Shown: positions 54,060 to 63,254 of the stretch, piece after piece
How positions within the stretch are numbered: position 1 is the stretch's first letter
How the letters are laid out: each line of letters begins with the position of its first letter
Source of the DNA: Haliscomenobacter sp.
GTDB lineage: Bacteria > Bacteroidota > Bacteroidia > Chitinophagales > Saprospiraceae
Assembly: GCF_016718685.1 (NCBI RefSeq)
Contig: NZ_JADKCX010000155.1
Location: 62,001 to 126,000 of the forward strand
Length of the DNA: 64,000 nt
Reading direction: 5' to 3'
The notes under the pieces: generated by a model
The model's database searches: none
The model's input: the letters and a program-made list of their open reading frames with translations, nothing else
What the model was told of the DNA's origin: nothing
Made by a program: the position numbers and the translations under genes

Positions 54060-54928
54060 CTAGCGGGCCAATCGTTGTAATTCTTTTTTGCCCAAGGCTC
54101 GATCAAAGATGGCTAAGCCGCCAATTTGGCCTTTAAAAAAATTACCCATTCCCCTTTTTAACAATACGGCTCCAACTGTAAAATCTGAGCCATTATTGCC
54201 CATGCCAGCGGGAAAATAATAAGGATTTTTGCTTTGGATCAGGCCATTGGGATACCCTTCAAATCCTTTGGTGTGCTCAATCAGCTCGGGCTTTCGGGCT
54301 TCAAAAACGCCGTTTACATACGACTTCATGTAGCGCCCATCGTACGTAAAAGCGATACAAACCCATTGATTGGCCGGGACTTCCTGTTTACTCGCGGAAT
54401 AGTCGATGGAGTATGGGAACGGAGGCGTCGGTTTGCCCGTGAGTGAAATGTGCCCACAAACCTGATTTTTGCCATTGTAATGCGGAAGGGAGACAAATAA
54501 GCCATACTGGCGTTTGCCACCGTCCTGGTATTCGTTCCACAGGCCGCCTACGAAGCCGGTTTGTTCGCCCGTCCATTTTACCCAGGCCAGTACTGTAACC
54601 CCTTGTTTCGGCCCATAAATGTTCAGCGCGCCGGTTTGTGCACTGGGCAGCGAAAGATAAGCACCGCTGCCAAATTGGGCCGAATAACCAGACAGCGGCC
54701 CTTCATTGCGACGGGAATTGTGCCATCCATTTCGACGAGTGAAAAAGTTCCTCTGCCCCAAGCTTGGCGGGCTTGGCCGGCTTCTTCCTTGAAATCCCAA
54801 AACGCAACCAAACCTTTGGAGGACTTGAGCTGCTCCGTTTTGTTTTGGGCACCTAATTTTTGAATTTGGCCCAACAAAACCCCACTCCAAATAAGTACAA
54901 AGATGAATAGGTTTTGATTTGTTCTCAT
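54060..54928 (-). CDS. Secreted LamG-domain protein, one frameshift
   Basis: About 289 residues when joined. Signal peptide and N-terminus MRTNQNLFIFVLIWSGVLLG from ATG 54928, then GLVAFWDFKEEAGQARQAWG; the frame changes near 54705 (PVA then EGPLSGYSAQF). A LamG/concanavalin A-like beta-sandwich follows: VTVLAWVKWTGEQTGFVGGLWNEY, ANQWVCIAFTYDGRYMKSYVNG, IGGLAIFDRALGKKELQ. LamG domains bind glycans or act as catalytic modules. Starts four bases after the GH43-like gene stop, so one transcript. Confidence 0.8.
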
Positions 54929-54932
54929 CAAC

Positions 54933-55940
54933 TCAGCGCTGCTTTTTGAGGTATGGCCCCTGGGCATTCCATTTGACTTCGATATTCGAGATGTACCAGT
55001 TTTTACCCCGGTTGTTGTTGCCCTGGAAAAACAGGTAGGTTTTACCATTGTCGTCTTGGAAAATATGCGGGTGGCCGGATTCACTGTAATTCCAGGAGCC
55101 GGGATCGCCGTTGGTCAAAAAGGGTTTGTTGGACAATCGCTCCCATTTTAGGCCATCGCTGCTTTTGGCTACCCCGATTTGTTGGGGGTCATTGTTGTAC
55201 GCGCCCGCGTAAAACATATACAAAAAACCGTTTTTTTCGATGATAGAAGCGCCTTCAATGCAGTTGCCCTCCCAGGGAAGTTCGGGTTTAAGGATCGATT
55301 CCGTACATTGTTGAGTCCACTGGTTGCGCTCAAAACTTCCAGTCAGAGGGGCTGATGCTACGCCTTGCATCTGGATTTTGTAATCGACGTCGCGGGTAGC
55401 AAAATAAAGCAAGTACTTGTCCTTGAAAGGGAACACTTCGGCATCGATGGCGCGTCCGCAATTCCAATCCCCGGTAGGGCTAAAAATTGGGTTGCTCGGA
55501 TCGCGGGTAAACTGCAAGCCATCCGAGGAAACCGCGTGGCAAATGGCGTCCTTTTTGCCATTGCCATAGGTTTGGTAAAAAAGATGCACCTGACCATTGA
55601 CGACCAAGGCGGCTGGGGCGGCAAGCCCTTTTTTTTCGTACTCGTTGGCTGGGGTGACTTCAGCAACTTTATGCCATTTGTGCAAATCCTTGCTCTCGGC
55701 AATGCCTACGCCCCAGCCCGGGATCGGATTGGATTGGTCCAGATAGGCAGGAATGGAATAGTACATCAAATAGCGGCCCTGAAACTTGATCACGTGGGGA
55801 TCTTTCGCAAAGGGAATGCCAATGCGGGAGGTATCGCCGAACATCATTTTTGGCGTTTTGGCCGCTGCGTTTTTTTGCCCAAATGATTCAAAAGATGCCA
55901 CTAGTAGCAGTAAAAAAAGTAGGAGAGTTTTGCAATTCAT
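54933..55940 (-). CDS. GH43-like five-bladed propeller glycoside hydrolase
   Basis: 335 residues. Signal peptide TLLLFLLLLVASFESFGQ. Five-bladed furanosidase-type propeller: AKDPHVIKFQGRYLMYYSIPA with the Asp of the first blade (DPH), APAALVVNGQVHLFYQTYG, RAIDAEVFPFKDKYLLYF (central Asp/Glu), EGASIIEKNGFLYMFYAG with the Glu of the general acid, and SGHPHIFQDDNGKTYLFF. This is the GH43/GH117 clan pattern; the family and substrate are not assigned. Co-transcribed with the PUL genes. Confidence 0.85.
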   Translation of the reverse strand: MNCKTLLLFLLLLVASFESFGQKNAAAKTPKMMFGDTSRIGIPFAKDPHVIKFQGRYLMYYSIPAYLDQSNPIPGWGVGIAESKDLHKWHKVAEVTPANEYEKKGLAAPAALVVNGQVHLFYQTYGNGKKDAICHAVSSDGLQFTRDPSNPIFSPTGDWNCGRAIDAEVFPFKDKYLLYFATRDVDYKIQMQGVASAPLTGSFERNQWTQQCTESILKPELPWEGNCIEGASIIEKNGFLYMFYAGAYNNDPQQIGVAKSSDGLKWERLSNKPFLTNGDPGSWNYSESGHPHIFQDDNGKTYLFFQGNNNRGKNWYISNIEVKWNAQGPYLKKQR

Positions 55941-55967
55941 CTTTGGTTCTTTTTATCCAAGACAAAT

Positions 55968-57809
55968 TTAACCTTTCGGCGTAAGTTTCACGATGACTTT
56001 GACATTTCCCGTTTGATTTGGCAAACGAAGCATCAAGCGGGAATGGCCAGTGTTCAATTTTTCGGGGGCCTTTTGTACGGCGGATTCAACGCTGAATTCT
56101 GCACCCTGGGGTGAAATAACCTCCGCCTCCAGCGTACGCGTGGTAATCGTGGAGTTGCGCAACATGGCCTTTCCTCCTTTCTGGACTTCAATGCTGTTGG
56201 CGGTCATCATTCCCCAGGCCACTTCAGTATTCTTGATCAAAACAAACTCATCTTCGATCAAAAAAGCACTGCGTTGGTTAATCAAACTCACTTGTCGGGT
56301 GCTTTTGCTGGCAAAATCACGATAGGCTTCCGTCAAGTCAAGGATGGCAAAAGGGGTGGCCGTATTGAGTTCAACCTGACTGAACTGTGCTTTGGCCAAT
56401 GGGTACTGGTTCTGGTTGCCCAGCAAGGGCACGTTGTGACTAAAGGAATTGAGGCGGTAATAGCTCCAGCGTTGGCCATTTACCCCCATCGTCCAATAGC
56501 CGGGCAGGTTGTAATCGTCCGACCCTAAGTCTTTGGCCCAACGGACGCCACCAGCTTCCAGTTCAAAATTACCCAAATCAAGATGGGAGTGTTCTGAACC
56601 ATTGATGCCCCCTTTGATGCCCAACCACAGCGCCTTGGGGTCATTCCAGGCCGAACGAAAAATGACAGCTTCTACTTTTCCCTTGAAAAACTGATCCAGC
56701 GTGCGGGGTACGGAGGTACTGCTGGGAGCCTGGTACCAAATCACACCCAGCGGGTGCGGCAGCAAGTTGCGCGCTTTGATCACTTCATGGTAATAGTTGG
56801 AAATATTCGCATTTTGGTAAATTTTGGCCAAAAACATAAACGCGGGAGAAGCATCCGAACGGCTGTTTTCTCCGGCATCCGCAAAATTGAGAAAGTTGTA
56901 GTTGGGTGAAGCGCAAACCATCGGCACCAAGCCAGTTTCGCGCAGTCCAGGATACTGCTCGAGGCCTTGCATGTTGCCCAACGACGATTCCAGGGCAGCC
57001 ATGCCGTAGCTCAGGTATTCGGTGGCGTAGCTCCAATAGGCAGGGCCTTCGTACCACAAGCCATCCGGGGCGTAATTCTTGAGGGCGACGGAAAGATTGC
57101 TGATGGCCTTAGGGACTAGTTCCTGGGCATAAGTAGGGTCAGATTCAGCCAAGGCCAAGGCCCCGACGATCAAACCCGCGTTGCACACCTGATTCCAGTT
57201 GTTTTCGGCTTTGTTCCACCATTCGCCACTGCGCTTTTCGTACTCATTCAGGCCGTGTTTTTTCATGCCTTCGCGCAGGATTTCACGGTCGGCTTTACTG
57301 AGATCGTCATACAGCCAATCGTAACCAATGGCAACACCGTGCAGCATTTCCGCCACGTCCAAAAAATGGGAAGGGTTCCAATCCGAAAAAGCACAAACGG
57401 CTTTGAGGTTGTTGAGTGCGCCGTCGAAGTACTTTCTATCCTCCGTGAACCGGTAGGCGAAGGACAGGCAGTACGAGCGGATCAGCAATTCCCGACTTAC
57501 CGACAACAAACGCGGACCGGTCAGTACCCTTTCCAGCATGGGCTTGGTCAAATAGGAGTTGGCCCGGCTGAGGCAAGCGCTGATGTATTGATCGAGTAAG
57601 GCGTCGGATTTGCGGAGTTGTTTGAGTTCCTCGATTCGAGTGTCCAGCAGCAGCAAGCGGGGATGGTCTTTTTTTATATTGGCCAAAAAACCGGTTAACT
57701 GCACTGGCTCCGTGACCGGTTCCGCCTCTTTGATGCAAGAAAAAAAACTCAGCAAGGCCAAGATGGTCAGGGAATACCAACTGAGGCCAAAGGCAGGCGA
57801 TCTTTTCAT
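55968..57809 (-). CDS. Heparinase II/III-type lyase lipoprotein
   Basis: 613 residues. Lipobox at LSFFSC (Cys25). N-terminal toroid with HPRLLLLDTRIEELKQLRKSD, MLHGVAIGYDWLYDDL, EWWNKAENNWNQVCNAGLI and LWYEGPAYWSYATEYLSYG; then the heparinase II/III beta-sandwich with GGINGSEHSHLDLGNFELEAGGVRWAKDLG and SHNVPLLGNQNQYP. The His residues of NNWNQVCN and SEHSHLD fit the catalytic site of PL15/PL17-like enzymes. Probably tethered at the cell surface. Substrate probably an acidic (uronic acid) polysaccharide. First enzyme after SusD. Confidence 0.88.
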   Translation of the reverse strand: MKRSPAFGLSWYSLTILALLSFFSCIKEAEPVTEPVQLTGFLANIKKDHPRLLLLDTRIEELKQLRKSDALLDQYISACLSRANSYLTKPMLERVLTGPRLLSVSRELLIRSYCLSFAYRFTEDRKYFDGALNNLKAVCAFSDWNPSHFLDVAEMLHGVAIGYDWLYDDLSKADREILREGMKKHGLNEYEKRSGEWWNKAENNWNQVCNAGLIVGALALAESDPTYAQELVPKAISNLSVALKNYAPDGLWYEGPAYWSYATEYLSYGMAALESSLGNMQGLEQYPGLRETGLVPMVCASPNYNFLNFADAGENSRSDASPAFMFLAKIYQNANISNYYHEVIKARNLLPHPLGVIWYQAPSSTSVPRTLDQFFKGKVEAVIFRSAWNDPKALWLGIKGGINGSEHSHLDLGNFELEAGGVRWAKDLGSDDYNLPGYWTMGVNGQRWSYYRLNSFSHNVPLLGNQNQYPLAKAQFSQVELNTATPFAILDLTEAYRDFASKSTRQVSLINQRSAFLIEDEFVLIKNTEVAWGMMTANSIEVQKGGKAMLRNSTITTRTLEAEVISPQGAEFSVESAVQKAPEKLNTGHSRLMLRLPNQTGNVKVIVKLTPKG

Positions 57810-57830
57810 GTTGTCGTTTTAGAGACTTAG

Positions 57831-57890
57831 CACCAACCCCAGAACCCCCTTCTCGAAAGTTTAGAGACTTTCGGGGTTCTGGGGTTGGTG
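57831..57890. repeat. Palindrome between susD and heparinase gene
   Basis: An 18-base perfect stem CACCAACCCCAGAACCCC / GGGGTTCTGGGGTTGGTG, with an inner CGAAAG / CTTTCG stem. Words are of the CCAACCCCAGAACCCC kind, with no long tandem run. It fills the 87-base gap of the PUL operon, as the other palindromes do elsewhere. Confidence 0.8.
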
Positions 57891-57896
57891 GTTACC

Positions 57897-59516
57897 TTAC
57901 CAACCCGGATTTTGCTTCAAGGAAGGATTCAATCCAATTTCGTTGATGGGCAGTGGCCAGAGGTAATCTTTGGTCGGGTTAAACTTGCGGAAGTTGGCAT
58001 CCTGAACCAAAATAAAGTTATCCGGGGTGAGCTTCACGGTAGTAGCCGTGCCAAACTCGGTTTTGAAGAAATAATTCCCCAAAATCGGCTTAACCAGCTC
58101 AATTTCTGCCGTTTTCCAACGATTGAGGTCCCAATAGCGGAAACCTTCTACGGCTAGTTCTACCCGGCGCTCGCGGCGAAGTTCAGTGCGCATATCCAGG
58201 CCATTGGTTGTGACAAAAGCATTGCTCAGCTTGGCAATTTTGCCTCGGGTGCGCAAGAGGTTTACACTCAAGTCCAAATCGGCATCGCTAATGCTACCTT
58301 CCAATTCAAATTTGGCTTCGGCGTAATTGAGCAGCACTTCCGCATAACGGATCAAAATGCCATCAATGTAGGAACGCTGATTGGTCCAGTCGTCGAGATT
58401 GAAGTATTTGCGCGAGCAAAAACCCGTAAAATTGAATACCAACGGTGCAATGGAAAACACAGGGTTTGAACCGATATAGGCATCTCCTCTTTTCATAATG
58501 GTAGCTGAAAGCCGCTCGTCGCGGTTCTTAAACACATCAATAGAAGCTACTGGCACCTGATATAAAGGAGACTTGGTAGTCGGCAAACCATCGGTCATCA
58601 AGTATTCATCGACCAGACTTTTGGTGGGACTAGCCGAACCATTTTCGAGGTTTCGCGCAGCATTGTGAGTCGATACGTTATCAGCCAAACTCACGCCGTA
58701 CTTGCGCACGAGGATATTCTCCTTGTTCGAAGGCCCTTCACCTGCCAGTTGGAACAGGTTGTAATAGTTGCCAAAAATGCTGTGTTCTTTGCTGTCGATT
58801 ACTGCTTTGGAAGCAGCTATGGCCAAAGCCAAGTGCTTGTTGGGCTCGCCATAAGCATGAAACTTGGCTCGCGTACCTTCAAACAGGGCTACCCTAGCCT
58901 TAAAGGCCAGAGCGGCAGTGTTGGAAATGCGGCCATACCCGGTAGCACCCAATGTTTTGGGCGTAGGCAATTTAGCTGCCGCAAAATCAAGATCCTGGTA
59001 GATGGCATTCAAAATGGCATCCCGGTTGGCGGCAGGGGCTTCCAATTCTGGTGAATCCTCCCTAAGTGTCGACAAAATCAGTGGCACTTCACCATAGCGC
59101 TGCAACAAGGAAAAATAGGCCCAGGCCCTGAAAAATTGTGCTTCACCCACGTAGCGGTCAATCGTAGCAGCAGAAACACCAGTCGCCGAAGCCTGAGGTC
59201 CTTTTGTAATGATGTTGTTGGCTGCACGAATCAAGCGATAGGGGGTATTGTACCCCCCATCAGTAGCCGTGGCAATCCGCGACCCATCGCTGATGGTGTT
59301 TGGAGCACGGGCATAGGTTTCGTCCGACCAGTTGTCGTCGGTGTTGGGCAGTCCCGGAAAAAAGGTATAGAGGTAATTGGCGGCAGTTTGTAGGTCGGCT
59401 TCGGTTTTCCAAAAAGCCGGGTCGCTGAGCTGGGTTTCGGGCAAACGATCTACATCGCAGGCATTAAAAAGCCCCAGAATCAGCATGATGAAGAAAAATT
59501 TAAAGATATTTTTCAT
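57897..59516 (-). CDS. SusD/RagB family starch-binding-like lipoprotein
   Basis: 539 residues from ATG 59516 (the frame continues eight codons upstream). Lipobox FNAC (MLILGLFNACDVDRLPETQLSD). SusD fold with LQTAANYLYTFFPG, PYRLIRAANNII, AQFFRAWAYFSLLQRYGEVPLIL, the TPR units and the C-terminal RLSATIMKRGD ... YAEVLLNYAEAKFELEG, RRERRVELAVEGFRYWDLNRWKTA, DYLWPLPINEIGLNPSLKQNPGW. The lid of the SusC-SusD outer-membrane importer. Starts 32 bases after the SusC stop. Confidence 0.95.
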   Translation of the reverse strand: MKNIFKFFFIMLILGLFNACDVDRLPETQLSDPAFWKTEADLQTAANYLYTFFPGLPNTDDNWSDETYARAPNTISDGSRIATATDGGYNTPYRLIRAANNIITKGPQASATGVSAATIDRYVGEAQFFRAWAYFSLLQRYGEVPLILSTLREDSPELEAPAANRDAILNAIYQDLDFAAAKLPTPKTLGATGYGRISNTAALAFKARVALFEGTRAKFHAYGEPNKHLALAIAASKAVIDSKEHSIFGNYYNLFQLAGEGPSNKENILVRKYGVSLADNVSTHNAARNLENGSASPTKSLVDEYLMTDGLPTTKSPLYQVPVASIDVFKNRDERLSATIMKRGDAYIGSNPVFSIAPLVFNFTGFCSRKYFNLDDWTNQRSYIDGILIRYAEVLLNYAEAKFELEGSISDADLDLSVNLLRTRGKIAKLSNAFVTTNGLDMRTELRRERRVELAVEGFRYWDLNRWKTAEIELVKPILGNYFFKTEFGTATTVKLTPDNFILVQDANFRKFNPTKDYLWPLPINEIGLNPSLKQNPGW

Positions 59517-59548
59517 GATGAAAATCTTATTAATGGTCAAAAATGGGA

Positions 59549-62500
59549 TTAAAAGGACAAATTCAGGCCCACCGCGGCAGTGCCGAAAAATGGATAGTCG
59601 TTTTCACCCCACTGCGTTGTTCGGGATTGAAATAATTGTCAAAAATGCCCAATTGCGATACGGTGAACAAATCCTGACCGGTTACGAAAATTCTGGCCCG
59701 GGAAAGTTTAACCTTTTTCAAGTTGGCGGGCAGGGTGTAACCAATTTGAATGTTTTTCAAACGGGCATATTGACCATTCATGATCCACTTATCGGATGGC
59801 AAGTACCGGAAAGCACCCTGTAGGAATGGCCGAGGGAACGCCGCGTTGGGGTTCTCCGGTGTCCAGTAGTCGCGGTGAATGGCCAGTGGCTGCTTCCAGG
59901 ATTGGGAAAGTGGTTGTAGCGCTTCACCGTTGGGTAGGAAGTTGCGTTTACCAACCCCTTGAATGAAGGCCGAAAAATCAAGTCCTTTCCACTGAAAGCT
60001 CAGGTTCAAACCAAAAGTAAAACGGGGCTGGTCTGTACCCAGCAAGACCAAATCACCGGGGTCTTCGGGAGAACCTTTACCCACCGTGAGTCTTCCATCA
60101 CCATTCTGATCAATGAATTTGACATCGCCAGCACCGGTGCGGCTATCTTGAAAAGCATGTGCTTTTACATCATCAGCATTCTGAAAATAACCATCGGTGA
60201 GATAACCCCAGAAGGTATTCAGCGGATATCCTTCGAGCAAACTCACTGAACCCGCGTTCAATACCCGACGTCCGGCCTAACTGATGAGTTCGTTTTGGTT
60301 GTCGGATACATTGAGGCCAACCGAGTACGTAAACTTGCTACCTGCTTTGCTGCGGTAATTCAATTCGGTTTCCCATCCCCAGGATTTCAGTTCACCATTA
60401 TTGATGCGGGGGTTCCGACACCAAAGGTAGCTGGCAATTGCAGTGGCGTGAGCATGTTCTTATTGAACTTCACGTAATAATCTGCGCTGATTTGCAGGCG
60501 ATTTTTTATCAGGGCGATGTCTACCCCGCCATTGCTGGTCTCGATGGTTTCCCAGGATAATTCAGAAGAAGGAACCGTGTTTTCAAAAAAGTAAGAAGTT
60601 CGCGCTTCCGAACCGCCGAGTACCAGCGCAGAACCACGAGTAAGTAAGCTCAAATAGTCATACAAACCAATGCCCAGGGCGTTGCCCAAACGCCCCCAGG
60701 AAGCGCGGAGTTTGAAGCCAGAAATAAAAGGCAAAGTTTTATTGAACCAGGGGCTCGGTGCAGGTTCCAGCCCACCGAAGCAGAGGGGAAAGTTTTGGTA
60801 CGCAAGCCGGGGGCCAAACGTGAACTTTCATCTACCCGTACGGTCGCCTCCAAAAGGTATTTGTCGTTAAAAGAATAATTGAAACGCCCAAAAACGGATT
60901 GGAAGGCATAAGTATTGATCGTTTCGCTGTTGGATTTGGTGAGGTCGTTGCCCAGGTTAAGGGTAGGACGATCGTTGCTCACCAGCGAGTTGGAACTGGT
61001 CGTTACCCCTTCAAAACGGTTGTCTTCCCACTGGTAACCAGCTAGAATGTGGAATTTATTTTTCCCCAGTTCCAAATCGTAATCGGCCAGGTACTGCAAG
61101 TTGGTATTTTTGGTCAATTCATTGGTACGCGAGAACGAGTTGGGGTTGTTGAGGTAAAAAATCGGAGTAAACGCCCCACAACTCTACTGTCCGGGAAAAA
61201 GTTCTCTTGCACCAAACCGGTATTGTTGCCCCAGTACTGCTTTCAACTTAAGCCCTTTAACGAAGTTAGCCGCAGTAAGGTAAATACCCCATCGAAGAAA
61301 TTACGGTCGATGTTGTTGTAGCCCCCTTCTCGCAGCAAAGCGTAAGTGTTGTTGGCCGAAGAGCCCGCCCCTCCATTCAGTCGACCTTCGGGTGTGAAGA
61401 TGGGGTAACGGGTACGCAAGCGGTATACCTGATAAACCAAGCCGCCGCCATCAGTTCCCACCGATGGCGATTTGTTGTTGTTGTAGTGTATAGGCAATGC
61501 GCGAATCCAGCGACAAGTGTTTGGTCAACTGCGTGCCCAAGTTAAGTCGTAGGTTATAGCGATCCAAGCGATCGGGGCCTACTTTAAAGGTTCCTTGTTT
61601 GCCATAATAGCCGAGTGAAATCAGGAAATTCGTTTTGTCGTTCCCTCCTCTGGCCGAAAGGTTATGGGTTTGCATGGGTGTATAGTCACGAACAACCTGA
61701 CTGATGAGGTCTTCCTGGTTGTAAAAAATATAGCGGGTGGTATCACTAGGATTGACTACGTAAGGGATGTTATCGCGGATGCGTTGCATTTCCTGATCGT
61801 TGTACTCCGGGCCAGAACCCGCGTTTTTGCGCGCTAAGTTGGCGTATTCGGCTTCCTCTAGCAAAGAGAGTCTTTGGGGTACGTTAAGCGCCCAATCTAC
61901 CCCAATCTGGTTGGAATAGTCAAAAACGGTTTTGCCCGATTTACCTTTTTTGGTCGTGATCAAAATCACCCCTCCAGCGGCTTGAGCACCATAGATGGCG
62001 GCAGCGGCGGCATCTTTCAATACACTGATGTTTTCAATGTCGTTGGGGTTGAGGGTTTGAAGGGTAAAGCTGGAAACGGTAACCCCGTCCAAAATCACCA
62101 GTGGCTCCACGTTGCCATTGGCGGAGGTAGCACCACGAATCTGGATACCGATACCCTCACTGCCGGGCTGTCCGGTACCCCGTGTGATCACCAGACCCGA
62201 AGCGAGTCCTTGTAATGCATTGGCGACATTACTGACCGGACGGTTTTCGATGGATTTGGAATCAATCGTGGACACGGCACCAGTCAGGTTCTCTTTTTTC
62301 TGGGTACCGTACCCAATCACTACCACTTCATCCAGGGCCCTTGCGTCCGATACCAGAATGATGTCCACTTCAGTACGGTTGCCCACGACTACCTCCTGGG
62401 TGACAAATCCGGTGTAAGAAACAAGCAAAACAGCGTTTGGATCCAGAACCTGGAGTTCGTGAACCATCAATGTTGGTTACCGTACCCATTGTGGTACCTT

Positions 62501-62990
62501 TCAGAAGGATGTTGGCGCCAATGAGCACTTCGCCTTTTTCATCGGTTATTTTGCCTTTCACGGTTTGTACTACCAGTTGTACAGATTCCCCCGACTGTGG
62601 TTTCTCGATTTTGGGAATCATCCCCAGGCTCTCTTTTTTGAGCAGGATACGATTCTTGGCGATCACGTAACTCACTTCCAGGGGATTGAGCAATTCATTC
62701 AGGATCAATTCCAGTTTTTTGCTTTTGGCGTTGAGGGATACTTTGTGGGTAGCATTGATGGTGCTCGAACTGTAGACAAATTTTACTTCCACCTGTTTTT
62801 CTATGAGTTGAAGTGCTTTTTTAACTTCAACATCTTTGAAAGCCAGGGTTACGGGCGTATTGAGGATGTCTTGTCCGTAGCCTTTGTGGGCATGTGCAAA
62901 CCCACAAAAGAGCATGAGGGTCAACACATGAAACAAAGGCAGTTTGAGCATTTTACAAAAGCATCGGCAAAATTTGTAGCGATGTTTCAT
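59549..62990 (-). CDS. SusC/RagA TonB-dependent outer-membrane importer, several frameshifts
   Basis: About 1147 residues when joined. Signal peptide CKMLKLPLFHVLTLMLFCGF from ATG 62990, an STN domain (VTLAFKDVEVKKALQLIEKQ), then CarboxypepD_reg (VKGKITDEKGEVLIGANILLKG). The frame breaks near 62450 in GTVTNIDGSF|ELQVLD. The plug domain is intact: DEVVVIGYGTQKKENLTGAVSTID, NALQGLASGLVITRGTGQPG, NDIENISVLKDAAAAAIYGAQA. The barrel reads on in pieces with breaks near 61470, 61260-61180, 60780, 60400, 60270 and 59600. The final piece reaches PFFGTAAVGLNLSF at the TAA at 59549. The STN domain marks the FecR/sigma-coupled type of SusC. Confidence 0.88.
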
Positions 62991-63106
62991 AAACTGTAAT
63001 GTTTTGGATTTGATTGAATACCAAATGGTTCCGTAAAAAGATTTCCTGTTTTTAGCCGACATTCATCCCTTTATTCGATTTGGCAGATGTAGGCTCTAAT
63101 GGGCGA

Positions 63107-63114
63107 CAAAAATA
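63107..63114 (-). promoter_or_regulatory. Possible -7 box before susC
   Basis: TATTTTTG on the minus strand about 117 bases before the susC start, between fecR and susC. The -33 position does not fit well; a sigma-70-like ECF promoter could be used instead. Confidence 0.35.
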
Positions 63115-63254
63115 AGGGCTCATTTTGCCAAAGGATTAGATAAGTAAACATTTCATTTCAAGTGCCTTATCTAATCTTCTGGCTCAAGAAAAATGAACAT
63201 TTATTTTTGCCCCACTAAATGTCAATATTGCGTTTACGATTGCAGCGAAACTGC

